A stretch of DNA of 37,276 nucleotides. Origin: Anaerolineae bacterium (lineage in GTDB: Bacteria > Chloroflexota > Anaerolineae > B4-G1 > SLSP01). The notes under the pieces were generated by a model, which was not told the origin of the DNA, did no database searches, and worked only from the letters and a program-made list of their open reading frames with translations. Shown piece after piece: positions 17,355 to 24,904 of this stretch. The position numbers were made by a program, and so were the translations under genes. Location: NCBI GenBank assembly GCA_016931185.1, contig JAFGFI010000234.1, positions 1 through 37,276 on the forward strand, in the 5' to 3' direction. Each line of letters begins with the position of its first letter. Positions within the stretch are counted from its first letter, which is position 1.

Positions 17355-17870
17355 TTATACCTGCATTTTATAACGGGAAATTGTAGGATAAGCGCGGCGT
17401 ACCGCCAGATAAAGCGGAACTCCCACCAATCCCCCACTTATGCCCTGGATCATGTTGGGTAAGAGTTCAGATACTGCCCCTCCTATTCCCACCAAGATCA
17501 TCCCAGCAACAAAATATCCCCCAATGACGATCAGCGCGCTTAGAACGGCGGCCAGGATCATTTTGCCCGTATTGGCCTCGCGGTTGATTATAGCTCCTAC
17601 TATCCATCCTTGTATCCCATGAACCAGGAAGGAAAAGAGCGCCCATTGCATATAACCGCTGGTGATATCGGCTAACGCTGTGCCTAAGCCTCCCGCGACT
17701 GCTGCAACACCTGGCCCAAAGGCTAATGCCGCAAACACAATACCCGCGTCTCCTAGGTGAATATATCCTTGGGCAGGAGTCGCAATCTGCACTGTGCGGG
17801 TCAATACAAAAATTAACGCGGCCATTAATGCCGTCAATGTTATCCGGCGTACATCTACTGGGCGTGACAT
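17355..17870 (-). CDS. ECF transporter S component
   Basis: The 171-residue protein is almost entirely hydrophobic with five to six membrane helices. The segment YIHLGDAGIVFAALAFGPG, followed by a glycine-rich helix and TALADITSGY, is typical of S components of energy-coupling factor vitamin transporters (HmpT/DUF1393-like group). The substrate is not readable from the sequence and no T or A component genes are nearby, which fits group II systems that share a module encoded elsewhere. A GAGGAGG ribosome site precedes the ATG, 22 bp after the preceding gene's stop. Confidence 0.85.
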   Translation of the reverse strand: MSRPVDVRRITLTALMAALIFVLTRTVQIATPAQGYIHLGDAGIVFAALAFGPGVAAVAGGLGTALADITSGYMQWALFSFLVHGIQGWIVGAIINREANTGKMILAAVLSALIVIGGYFVAGMILVGIGGAVSELLPNMIQGISGGLVGVPLYLAVRRAYPTISRYKMQV

Positions 17871-17892
17871 TATACAACCTCCTCAAGTCTGA

Positions 17893-18297
17893 CTAGTTTT
17901 TATGTTCGCGCCGCCGAGATCTGCGATCTTCATCGTCATCCTGGACAAAGATATTGAGAATCACACTGACAACACTCACGATCAATGACCCCCAAAACGC
18001 GGGCCAAAATCCATCTACGTAAAATCCTACCCTAAAGATGGTGTTGGCTATCCTTGAAGCCAGTAACAAAGTTACAGCATTAATAATCAGCGTAAATAGT
18101 CCTAATGTTAAAATAATCAAAGGACAGGACAGGAATTTGAGCAGCGGGCGTATGAAGGCGTTGACCAAGCTCAAAACTATCGCCATAGCAGCGTAAACTA
18201 CCCATCCAGAGCGGCTGTCTACCATAATCCCTGGTACCAAAAAAGCGGCCACAAACAGCGCAATTGCGACAATTGCCCAACGGACTAACAGTCTCAT
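17893..18297 (-). CDS. YvlD-like membrane protein (PF04020-type, 'phage holin family')
   Basis: The 134-residue protein has four membrane helices and the family landmarks LVNAFIRPLLKFLSCPLIILTLGLF-like core (residues 43-70) with FWPAFWGSLIVSVVS near 100. The C-terminus is highly charged (DDDEDRRSRRR). Members of this family are widespread chromosomal proteins of unknown function, despite the holin name; no phage gene is nearby. AAAGGAGAG precedes the start. It is the first gene of a two-gene unit with the ECF S component. Confidence 0.87.
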   Translation of the reverse strand: MRLLVRWAIVAIALFVAAFLVPGIMVDSRSGWVVYAAMAIVLSLVNAFIRPLLKFLSCPLIILTLGLFTLIINAVTLLLASRIANTIFRVGFYVDGFWPAFWGSLIVSVVSVILNIFVQDDDEDRRSRRREHKN

Positions 18298-18411
18298 AAG
18301 TTCTCTCCTTTAAGATAATATCTCACTTATTAGTACGCATCTCGATTGTTAGAAGTTTCAAGAAAGACTGAATTAGGATTGGAAGTTTAGGCGCAATGGC
18401 GCCTTTTTGCC

Positions 18412-19620
18412 CTATCGCTCCTCTATGGGTACATAGGCCCGGTTTCGATACCCTGTATAGGCGCAGACCGGACGGAAAAGCCGGTTGTGCTCATATTGTT
18501 CCATAATGTGTGCCGTCCATCCCGGGACACGGCTGATGGCAAACAGGGGAACAAATAAATCCAATGGCAGGCCGAGCAAATACATCAGGGGCGCACTGTA
18601 GAAATCTACATTCGGAAATAGCCCCCTTTTTATCGCCATCATCTCTTCTATTGTCACCGCTAACTCGTACCAGTACATATCCCCTAATTCCTCACAAACT
18701 TCATACAACATCCGGCGCACATACACACAGCGGGGATCGGAGGTTTGGCGATAAACTCGGTGTCCAAAGCCCATAATACGCCGTTTTTCGGCCAGGGCTG
18801 CATCAATGTAAGGTTCTGCATTATCTATACTCCCGATCTCTAACAACATTTGCATAGACCTATGATTGGCCCCTCCATGCAGCGGCCCTTTGAGTGTGCC
18901 AAGCGCAGTGGTCACTGCTGCATACATATCCGACAGTGTGGAGGCCGTAACTCGCGCGGCAAACGTGGACGCATTAAATCCGTGATCGGAGAGCAGCAAC
19001 ATAATCAAATCCATTGCGCGCGCTACTTGTGGGGTGGGACGTTTCCCATGTAGCATATAGAGAAAATTTGCCGCGTGGCTCAGGTCAGGATCGGGAGCGA
19101 CTCGTTCTAGTCCGAGCCGGCACCGGTGGTAACTGGCGACGATGGTGGGGAATTTCGCGGTTAAGCGCAATGCTTTCGCTTGATTGACTTCTGGTGCGCG
19201 GTCATCGGTATCTTCTTCCAATCCAGAGAGCGCGGATACAGCGGTGCGCAGCGCGTTGATGGGCGTGATCGTGCGCGGAATGATGGTGAGTAAGTGTTGG
19301 ATACTTTCATCAATTTCCCGCTCGGCGACCATTCGTCCCGCGAATTCGGTTAATTGTACCCGTGTAGGCAATTTCCCTGTCCACAACAAATAGACGGTTT
19401 CCTCATAAGTTGCGTGCTGGGCAAATTGTCCAATATCAATGCCCCGGTAACTCAGTGTGCCATTCAGTCCATCTACTGCACTGATCTGGCTTTCAGCAGC
19501 AACGACCCCCTCAAGTCCTGCTTTTACCGGTACGGGCATTGCAGTTGGTAATTCCAAAGCCGTTAGATCGCGTTTTACGACAACAACATCATTCACCTCA
19601 TCTTCGATTTTCGTAGCCAT
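18412..19620 (-). CDS. gltA: Citrate synthase (citrate/2-methylcitrate synthase family)
   Basis: The 402-residue protein has the complete family signature: LNGTLSYRGIDIGQFA, the catalytic histidine loops LHGGANHRSMQML and MGFGHRVYRQTSDPR, and the catalytic aspartate in NVDFYSAPLMY, then FAISRVPGWTAHIMEQ. It condenses acetyl-CoA with oxaloacetate to citrate; a methylcitrate role cannot be excluded. The start at 19620 is set by AAGGAGGAG seven bases before it, rather than a longer frame to 19668 that would extend into the leader. A 400-base leader with two attenuator-like modules lies upstream. A weak hairpin (GGCGC/GCGCC) follows the stop codon. Confidence 0.95.
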   Translation of the reverse strand: MATKIEDEVNDVVVVKRDLTALELPTAMPVPVKAGLEGVVAAESQISAVDGLNGTLSYRGIDIGQFAQHATYEETVYLLWTGKLPTRVQLTEFAGRMVAEREIDESIQHLLTIIPRTITPINALRTAVSALSGLEEDTDDRAPEVNQAKALRLTAKFPTIVASYHRCRLGLERVAPDPDLSHAANFLYMLHGKRPTPQVARAMDLIMLLLSDHGFNASTFAARVTASTLSDMYAAVTTALGTLKGPLHGGANHRSMQMLLEIGSIDNAEPYIDAALAEKRRIMGFGHRVYRQTSDPRCVYVRRMLYEVCEELGDMYWYELAVTIEEMMAIKRGLFPNVDFYSAPLMYLLGLPLDLFVPLFAISRVPGWTAHIMEQYEHNRLFRPVCAYTGYRNRAYVPIEER

Positions 19621-19683
19621 TGTCTCCTCCTTAATTTTGAGAGCTGACCGAAATATAGATAGAACCATCCAGAAATTTTTAGA

Positions 19684-19717
19684 AATAAAAACAGCCTACC
19701 TTATGCCGGTAGGCTGT
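19684..19717 (-). terminator. Intrinsic terminator B in the citrate synthase leader
   Basis: On the minus strand ACAGCCTACC pairs perfectly with GGTAGGCTGT across a 7-base loop and is followed by TTTTTATTTCT. It lies upstream of the gene, 64 bases before the citrate synthase ATG, so it must be conditional. The CGGCAT at its stem-loop junction is complementary to ATGCCG (19751-19756) next to the stop codon of leader ORF B. Confidence 0.85.
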
Positions 19718-19755
19718 GTCCCCCAAATTTTGTTATACTTCTCGCCCACGCGGCA

Positions 19756-19821
19756 TTAACCATCCCCCCTAATAGGGGCCGGCTTACGCTGCGCGCGCTG
19801 AGGTAAGATCAGTACTATCAT
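19756..19821 (-). CDS. Putative leader peptide B (21 residues)
   Basis: An ATG with AGGA five bases upstream opens a 21-codon frame ending in APIRGDG and a TAA. The last codons and the bases after the stop (CCTATTWGGGRGGMTGGTTRATGC) match leader ORF A closely. The peptide has two Gln and four Arg codons. Its stop codon is adjacent to the sequence that can pair with terminator B. Expression is inferred, not shown. Confidence 0.5.
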   Translation of the reverse strand: MIVLILPQRAQRKPAPIRGDG

Positions 19822-19836
19822 CGTTTTCCTGGTAAC

Positions 19837-19868
19837 AAAAAACCAGCCTATTTTGTGATAGGCTGGTT
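19837..19868 (-). terminator. Intrinsic terminator A in the citrate synthase leader
   Basis: AACCAGCCTAT pairs perfectly with ATAGGCTGGTT over a 6-base loop and runs into a T-tract (minus strand). Like terminator B it precedes the gene rather than follows it. Confidence 0.87.
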
Positions 19869-19921
19869 GAAATTTACTTTTATCCCTGGTTTGCGGTTTT
19901 CCCAGGTAGCATCAACCAGCC
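19861..19921 (-). promoter_or_regulatory. Candidate antiterminator pairing, module A
   Basis: GGCTGGTTGA (19912-19921) is exactly complementary to TCAACCAGCC (19861-19870), whose last part is the left arm of terminator A. The two structures exclude each other. The stop codon of leader ORF A lies inside the upstream arm. A small CCTGG/CCAGG hairpin sits between the arms. Confidence 0.65.
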
Positions 19922-19992
19922 TCCCAAATAGGCGGCAAGTACTGCTGATTAGGGTTAACGCGCTTCATTGTGAACATGACAATCGCATCCAT
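19912..19992 (-). CDS. Putative leader peptide A (26 residues)
   Basis: A 26-codon frame starts at ATG 19992 (internal ATGs at 19977 and 19968) and ends QQYLPPIWEAG followed by TGA. It sits just downstream of the promoter at 20015-20042. The end of the peptide and its stop region are similar to ORF B at both nucleotide and residue level. No ideal Shine-Dalgarno is seen for the first ATG. Confidence 0.45.
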   Translation of the reverse strand: MDAIVMFTMKRVNPNQQYLPPIWEAG

Positions 19993-20014
19993 TTATAGTT
20001 ACAAAACTCTTATT

Positions 20015-20042
20015 AGCATATCATGGAACCAAAAATTGTCAA
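20015..20042 (-). promoter_or_regulatory. Sigma-70 promoter of the citrate synthase leader
   Basis: A perfect TTGACA (20037-20042), a 16-bp spacer and an extended -10 TGATATGCT (TATGCT at 20015-20020) predict a start near 20008, giving a leader of about 390 bases to the citrate synthase ATG. Confidence 0.75.
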
Positions 20043-20102
20043 ATTTGAATAGGACTAATCAAAAGTCGGGGGTTTCGAAGAAATCCTGGCTTTCTCATTT
20101 TG

Positions 20103-20987
20103 CTATTCAACCTCCAGGCGCGTGACTGCAATTTGCGTATTGTAAGCATCCGGGACATTGTAGCGCACCTGTCCCCATATATGGATGACAGTACCGGTAT
20201 CGCGCAATGCTTCGATTTGTACACCGAGATCCTCTTCTCCCCAGATTCCAAAGCGGCTGCCATTTTGATCTAACATCTGGAAGTAATCGTCAAATTGCGC
20301 ATTTTGCTCTATGCTGACGACCACACCCACCCAATTATCTACCGATTCAGTCACGATCTCTGGCGCTTCTGGTTTCTCATCAACTGTCAGGTGTGTAATA
20401 AGGATTTGTTTACCATTGTAGTCGGGCACATTGGTGACTAAGTTTCCCCAGATGTGTACCTGTTTTCCAGTATCGCGTAGGGCGGTAATTTGGGCTGCTA
20501 TGGTTTCTTCCTGTGCATCAATGCCAAAGGCGCCACCCTCGAAACTTAACCACTCGAAGTAATCGTTAAACTGCGCGCCCTGGGATGTTCCCCTGATCAC
20601 ACCTACCCAGTCTACCACACGCTCACTTGTCGTGACATCAATATCAGCTATTGTAGTCTGCGCATCACACTCTCCTCGGAAAAATGCCCATTCCTCACAT
20701 TCTTGACCGTTGGAGAACACACACATTCCGTACTGATTACCCTCCGTATCTGTATGGATTTCGAGGTGACCACCCTGTTCATTACAGTAAACCGAAGCTG
20801 GATTCGCCATACCGGTGACCGTAGCTTCGGCGGCTTCCTCTGTGATTATCGCTTCCGGAGTTACCGTTTCTAGTTGTTCCATATCTCCGTCTCCAGCAGA
20901 TTCCACTGCCAGGGGCTGGCATCCGCTTGCCGACATAACACACAACACCAAAAACAACGTTAGTCCTAAAACCTTACTTTTCATCAT
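20103..20987 (-). CDS. DUF333-containing lipoprotein with a duplicated C-terminal domain
   Basis: The protein of about 294 residues starts with a lipoprotein signal peptide: a hydrophobic stretch ending ASGC, with Cys as the lipid anchor (about residue 23). Residues 60-110 are a DUF333 domain (NPASVYCNEQGGHLEI, then GMCVFSNGQECEEWAFFRGEC). Two copies of a roughly 75-residue unit follow, each with WVGV, a DYF core, FGI, QI-ALRDTG, HIWG and NVPD. DUF333 proteins are annotated as putative hemolysin-like but have no known function. The start was set at 20987 because GAGAGGTAT precedes it; the longer frame to 21053 has no signal-peptide logic. Confidence 0.82.
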   Translation of the reverse strand: MMKSKVLGLTLFLVLCVMSASGCQPLAVESAGDGDMEQLETVTPEAIITEEAAEATVTGMANPASVYCNEQGGHLEIHTDTEGNQYGMCVFSNGQECEEWAFFRGECDAQTTIADIDVTTSERVVDWVGVIRGTSQGAQFNDYFEWLSFEGGAFGIDAQEETIAAQITALRDTGKQVHIWGNLVTNVPDYNGKQILITHLTVDEKPEAPEIVTESVDNWVGVVVSIEQNAQFDDYFQMLDQNGSRFGIWGEEDLGVQIEALRDTGTVIHIWGQVRYNVPDAYNTQIAVTRLEVE

Positions 20988-21206
20988 TTGATACCTCTCA
21001 CATTTAAAATAGGTAACGACTTGAATAAAAATGTCGCTTTTACTTTTCGTCATTTTACTTCCCTAATTCTGAATTTTAAACGTGACAGGCAATCAAAAGG
21101 TTCCCGATATGTGGTATTTTGTTTTTAAAACTCGCCATCTGACCAGGAATATATTTTAGAGTATGTCATATTGCAGCAAAAGAGGAAGGGATCATGATTT
21201 CTAAAG

Positions 21207-21746
21207 TTATTCGGTCGCAGTGATCAAGTTTTCAATATTTAGCCAGCCATAAGCTACTTCTTTGACTTCAATCCCAAATTCCTCATTGCCACCCCAATCT
21301 TTTACCCCAATTGCCTGACCCCCTAATCGTTCATACATAGAACGCACCAAGTTCTTTTCCAGGGTCCACAGCATCAGTGATGTACATCCTTTTTGTTGCA
21401 ATTGTTTGGCTATGGCTGCGATGAGCTGCTTTCCAATGCTTTGTCTCTGGTATGAATGGTGCACATGCAGTGCCACTAATTCACTATCGTAAGGGGGAAT
21501 ATCACTGGGACCTGGTCTGCCCAGCGCATAACCCACGATCTCACCCGTGTCAGTCGCGGCTACATAGAGTATATCCTCTGTCTCAGAAGAAAGCAGATCA
21601 CGCCAGTCCTGCCCTTCTTCTTCGTAGGTGAAATGATCCAGGTAAGATTGCGGGAAAATGCCGGCATAAGCCCTGCGGTAACTGTCAACCTGAACTTTTG
21701 CCAGTCCTGTGCTATCTTTAATATTCGCTTTGCGTATATTCACCAT
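21207..21746 (-). CDS. GNAT-family N-acetyltransferase
   Basis: The 179-residue protein has the GNAT fold motifs: an N-terminal IRKANIKDSTGLAKVQVDSY, the acetyl-CoA loop HHSYQRQSIGKQLIAAI (Q/R-x-x-G-x-G/A-like, near residue 100), and SLMLWTLEKNLVRSMYERLGG. The substrate is unknown. GGTAAGGAAGA precedes the ATG. It lies 16 bp downstream of the PfkB kinase on the same strand and is probably cotranscribed with it. Confidence 0.88.
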   Translation of the reverse strand: MVNIRKANIKDSTGLAKVQVDSYRRAYAGIFPQSYLDHFTYEEEGQDWRDLLSSETEDILYVAATDTGEIVGYALGRPGPSDIPPYDSELVALHVHHSYQRQSIGKQLIAAIAKQLQQKGCTSLMLWTLEKNLVRSMYERLGGQAIGVKDWGGNEEFGIEVKEVAYGWLNIENLITATE

Positions 21747-21762
21747 TCTTCCTTACCTTCTT

Positions 21763-22698
21763 TTATATCGATGAGTATGCCTTTAAAAACGTATCAATTT
21801 CTTTGCGCCATGGGATTGAGGGCTGTGCCCCCATACGCTGCACGCACAGCGCGCCACCCGCACTGGCAAAGCGCACTGCCTCCACCAGCGGTTTCCCTTC
21901 TGCTAAGGCGACGACGAGGCAGCCGCAGTAGGTATCACCAGCGGCGGTAGTGTCCACCGGTTCAACCGGGAAGGCGGGGATGTGAACCCTATCTGATGTT
22001 TCCACCGTTGCCACTACCGACCCAGCGTTTCCGAGGGTAATAATGGCTGTATCTACACCCAGGTCGCGCAATTTGTGGGCTGCATCTTTGGCAGAGGCTA
22101 TGTCGGTCACTGTGACCCCGGTGAGCTTGGACGCTTCTGGTTCGTTTGCTACTACAATACTCACCTTGCTAAGCTGTGAAATATCAAAGGAATTTGCCGG
22201 GGCATAGTTCCAGACGACGGGTACATCTTCTTCGGCGGCAATGTCCAGGGCGCGCGCAATAGATTCTGGGGGAATCTCAAACTGCATTAGCACGTAGGCC
22301 GCGTCCGCGATAAGGTCGCGAACTGCATCTATCCGTTCCGGTGTCAACCAGCCATTCGCGCCCGGCGCAACCGACAGATAATTGTGTCCCCCTTCGCCGA
22401 TCATGACCAGCGCAGTACCGCTGGAAATCCCCGTCTCGTGGTAGATGGTGTTCGTTTTGACACCACTCTCCTGGAAACCGGCAAGCATCCGCTCTACGTA
22501 AGGATCATCTCCGACACAATTGACAAAGGTAACATCACCGCCCGCGCGCCCCGCTGCCACTGCCTGGTTAGCCCCCTTACCGCCAAACGTCTGCATAAAC
22601 ACCGCGCCGGTTACGGTTTCATCCTGGGCTGGCAGGTGATCCATTTTCATGATAAAGTCAATATTGGAACTCCCGATAACGACAATAGATTTGGACAT
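21763..22698 (-). CDS. rbsK: Ribokinase-like PfkB-family sugar kinase
   Basis: The 311-residue protein shows SIVVIGSSNIDFIMKMDHLP at the start, FGGKGANQAVAAGRAGG (substrate-binding Gly-Gly loop), and the catalytic C-terminal signature DTTAAGDTYCGCL, with the base aspartate in AAGDT. This is the ribokinase pattern, so ribose or a similar pentose is the likely substrate, phosphorylated with ATP. The start at 22698 has GGAGG seven bases upstream; the ATG at 22710 contains that ribosome site and is unlikely. Neighbours are a GNAT protein and an HExxH protein, with a pentose-type aldolase diverging upstream. Confidence 0.9.
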   Translation of the reverse strand: MSKSIVVIGSSNIDFIMKMDHLPAQDETVTGAVFMQTFGGKGANQAVAAGRAGGDVTFVNCVGDDPYVERMLAGFQESGVKTNTIYHETGISSGTALVMIGEGGHNYLSVAPGANGWLTPERIDAVRDLIADAAYVLMQFEIPPESIARALDIAAEEDVPVVWNYAPANSFDISQLSKVSIVVANEPEASKLTGVTVTDIASAKDAAHKLRDLGVDTAIITLGNAGSVVATVETSDRVHIPAFPVEPVDTTAAGDTYCGCLVVALAEGKPLVEAVRFASAGGALCVQRMGAQPSIPWRKEIDTFLKAYSSI

Positions 22699-22750
22699 AC
22701 AAACCTCCATATTGAATAATGTGGCTGTGTGACAGGCTGGGATGTCTGTC

Positions 22751-23584
22751 CTAAAAAGCCATCATTTGGTGAAAAAGGTTTTTTATATTCTGTACCAGGT
22801 CGGGTTGGCGTTGGTCCAGGAATCTAATGAATTCCGCGCCACCTTCATAAAACACGACCCGATCAAAAGGTAGATGCTTCCCGTTGTGATTTTCTTCAAG
22901 CTGCAATTGGTTCCGAATTTGATTTTCGATGAAGCGTGCAAATCCTTCCTTCCATTCCTGCCAGATCATATATTCATAATCACATTTCTGCAAGACTGCC
23001 TTTGCCGATGCGCGGTACTCTGACACTGCGTCTGGTGTATTTACAGTCAAGGCGTCTAAAAACAAGGTATACCCTTCTATAAATCCGGACGCGGAATAGG
23101 GAAAGGGATAGTTCAGTTCCCACATAAAGTTGTTTTCAGCCTGTGCAACACGGGCTACTTCAAGCGTTTGCTTGAGGTCTGATTCGCACATTTGCCACTG
23201 GTAACAGTGGATAAATTCATGGAAAATCGTAACATAGCCTTCCAGCGTGTCAAAGACTTCCCCGGTGACGACGCAAGCAGGTCTGTTATTGTAACATTCA
23301 AGTGGGAATGCTGCTCTCACACCGGCAGGAATAGGCATCGGAGTTGGAATTTGGAGAATCGGTATATAGCGTTGTTGTGAAGGTGATATGTCGAAAATAT
23401 AAAACTGGTTGTTTTCTACCAGCGCGATAGGAAACATTGTGTACAAGCCAGGATGTATATCCTTGATAAGTGTGTGAATTTCAACAACCTGTTGTAGTTT
23501 GGCATGATACTGCGAGGCTAGTGTGTCTAGATTTAAAGTATTTGTATCGAAGTTCCACGTTTTGTCGCTTTCTTCAGTTTGCAT
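22751..23584 (-). CDS. Putative HExxH metallopeptidase-like protein
   Basis: The 277-residue protein has no signal peptide or membrane helix. It contains a zinc-protease-type motif FHEFIHCYQW (H122, E123, H126), followed by candidate third ligands E156 (MWELNYP) or E170 (FIEGYTLFLD), the latter 44 residues on, which would suit a gluzincin arrangement. Apart from this motif it was not recognised. It is the first gene of the unit with the PfkB kinase and acetyltransferase and has its own promoter. Function is inferred from the motif only. Confidence 0.6.
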   Translation of the reverse strand: MQTEESDKTWNFDTNTLNLDTLASQYHAKLQQVVEIHTLIKDIHPGLYTMFPIALVENNQFYIFDISPSQQRYIPILQIPTPMPIPAGVRAAFPLECYNNRPACVVTGEVFDTLEGYVTIFHEFIHCYQWQMCESDLKQTLEVARVAQAENNFMWELNYPFPYSASGFIEGYTLFLDALTVNTPDAVSEYRASAKAVLQKCDYEYMIWQEWKEGFARFIENQIRNQLQLEENHNGKHLPFDRVVFYEGGAEFIRFLDQRQPDLVQNIKNLFHQMMAF

Positions 23585-23636
23585 AAGGTTTTCCTCCCAA
23601 AATCGTTACCCCAATTTTACTCTCAGTATTAAGATA

Positions 23637-23665
23637 AGCATAATCCCCATCGCCATCTGTCTCAA
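23637..23665 (-). promoter_or_regulatory. Sigma-70 promoter of the HExxH/kinase/GNAT unit
   Basis: TTGAGA (23660-23665), 17 bp, TATGCT (23637-23642) on the minus strand, about 50 bases before the ATG. The -10 word TATGCT equals that of the citrate synthase leader promoter. Confidence 0.6.
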
Positions 23666-23720
23666 AACCTATGCCATCTGTAATTATTGGCAGTCTGGTA
23701 GCTTCCGCCGCGCATGACGT

Positions 23721-23753
23721 TTTTGCCCACAAGATCTTGTCTTGCGGGCAAAA
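23721..23753. repeat. Stem-loop in the divergent intergenic region
   Basis: TTTTGCCCACAAGA pairs with TCTTGCGGGCAAAA (one mismatch) over a 5-base loop, between the divergent promoters at 23637 and 23838. No T-tract follows on either strand. Confidence 0.6.
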
Positions 23754-23837
23754 CTGTCCGGCTGGTATGTAGCAACTTGAGTTATATAGTGGAAAGTAAT
23801 CATACGAAAAAGTGATGGATACCCTGAAATGGTTTTT

Positions 23838-23866
23838 TGACTTTCCCCATTGCTTACGGTAGAATG
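23838..23866 (+). promoter_or_regulatory. Sigma-70 promoter of the class II aldolase gene
   Basis: TTGACT (23838-23843), 17-bp spacer, TAGAAT (23861-23866). The start of transcription would fall just before the three 19-bp repeats, which are therefore in the untranslated leader. Confidence 0.75.
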
Positions 23867-23878
23867 ACTCTGGTTGTT

Positions 23879-23935
23879 GGCTGTAGGAACAACTTGAGGT
23901 TGTAGGAATAGCTTGGGGCTGTAGGAACAGTCTGA
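23879..23935 (+). repeat. Three tandem 19-bp repeats in the aldolase leader
   Basis: Consecutive units close to GGYTGTAGGAAYARYTTGR fill the leader from just after the promoter to the ribosome site GGAGG (23936). Each contains TGTAGGAA, so they may add pseudo-ribosome sites or bind a regulator. Confidence 0.8.
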
Positions 23936-23945
23936 GGAGGAAATC

Positions 23946-24668
23946 ATGAAATTACGGGAAAAGTATAAAAAAGAAGTCAAGACATTTGTGAAAGTATGTC
24001 GCCGGTTGGCGCGCAATATGTACGTGACCGGTTATGGTGGCAATCTGGCCTGGAAACTTGAAGATGATCTGTTACTTATTACGCCCACGCAACGGAACAA
24101 AGGGGATGTAGGTACGCGCGATGTAGTCTTTGTCAATCTTGCGGGTGAGATAGTGGAAGGGGAACGCCGTCCCACCGGAGAGCTGCCGATGTACCTCAAG
24201 TTCTTCAATGAACGCCCCGATATTGTCTCGGTGTTACATTGCCACCCCCCATACGTCTGCGCGATGGCGATTAGCACAGGTAAAAACTGGCTGATGCGCG
24301 CGCTCTATCCTGAGACGACGACCGAGATTGGCCCTGTACCCGTTGTCCCTTACGCATTGCCACTGACCGAGCAACTGGCCGAAAACTTCGGGCCTTATCT
24401 GCAAAAGTACAATAGTTTTATCATGGAAAATCATGGTCTGGTCACAATGAGCCGGGGCGATATTCGTTGGACGGTGATGAATGTAGAATTGCTGGAATCG
24501 ACTGCGCAATCCATTGTCTTGGCCCTACAGACCGGTGGAATTAAGGAACTCGGCTTTGAAGAAGTGAAGGATTTAGGGTTGGTGATGGGAAAGCGCAATC
24601 TGCCGCTTTTTGGTGCGCCAGGCGTGAATACATCCTTGGAGGCTTTGTATTTCGAAGAATCTGTATAA
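23946..24668 (+). CDS. Class II aldolase/adducin-family protein (fuculose- or ribulose-phosphate type)
   Basis: The 240-residue protein has the zinc-binding class II aldolase pattern: GYGGNLAWKL (phosphate/substrate loop), PTGELPMYLKFF, the HCHPPY zinc histidines (near residue 98) and the third ligand in IMENHGLVTM (near 160). Family members cleave L-fuculose 1-phosphate, rhamnulose 1-phosphate or epimerise L-ribulose 5-phosphate; the exact one is not clear. GGAGG precedes the ATG. A kinase of the PfkB family diverges upstream and a polyol dehydrogenase follows at 25555, which supports a sugar catabolic role. Confidence 0.87.
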   Translation: MKLREKYKKEVKTFVKVCRRLARNMYVTGYGGNLAWKLEDDLLLITPTQRNKGDVGTRDVVFVNLAGEIVEGERRPTGELPMYLKFFNERPDIVSVLHCHPPYVCAMAISTGKNWLMRALYPETTTEIGPVPVVPYALPLTEQLAENFGPYLQKYNSFIMENHGLVTMSRGDIRWTVMNVELLESTAQSIVLALQTGGIKELGFEEVKDLGLVMGKRNLPLFGAPGVNTSLEALYFEESV

Positions 24669-24726
24669 ATAGGATTCTCTGTTAAAGAGGGAAAATTTTA
24701 GCGCGCATAACTGGGGATGGTTCAAG

Positions 24727-24796
24727 TTACCCTTACACTTTATGCCTTATCCAGCGTAAAAGTGTAAAGGTAAAAAGCAAGGTTTCTGAACCTTGC
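24727..24796. repeat. Two consecutive stem-loops between aldolase and PPOX genes
   Basis: A long hairpin has arms TTACCCTTACACTTT and AAAGTGTAAAGGTAA (24727-24773). It is followed by the perfect GCAAGGTT-TCTG-AACCTTGC (24777-24796). Neither is followed by T residues on the plus strand. They may be mRNA-stabilising or regulatory structures. Confidence 0.6.
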
Positions 24797-24904
24797 CCAT
24801 AACTGGCAAGGCGATAGGAGCAATCGCGGCTATATCTCAACCTGTGCGCGATCAATAGGTTTTTTTGAATTTTGATCTGTGGTTTATTTACGAGGAGGTG
24901 TACA

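Noticed and set aside
17893..18297. Prophage marker because of the holin family name
   Set aside because: This family is common on bacterial chromosomes and no phage genes are in the window.
18390..18411. Terminator of citrate synthase (GGCGC/GCGCC hairpin)
   Set aside because: Only a 5-bp stem and no T-tract on the minus strand; the T run lies on the other strand.
19741..19770. Resemblance of GGTTAATGCCGCGTGGG to the TPP riboswitch consensus
   Set aside because: The conserved CUGAGA block and other TPP stems are absent; the similarity is limited to a few bases.
21763..22698. PsuK partner of psuG
   Set aside because: The N- and C-terminal motifs fit ribokinase, and it lies 12 kb away on the opposite strand.
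23879..23935. CRISPR-like array
   Set aside because: The units are directly adjacent with no spacers and no cas genes nearby.
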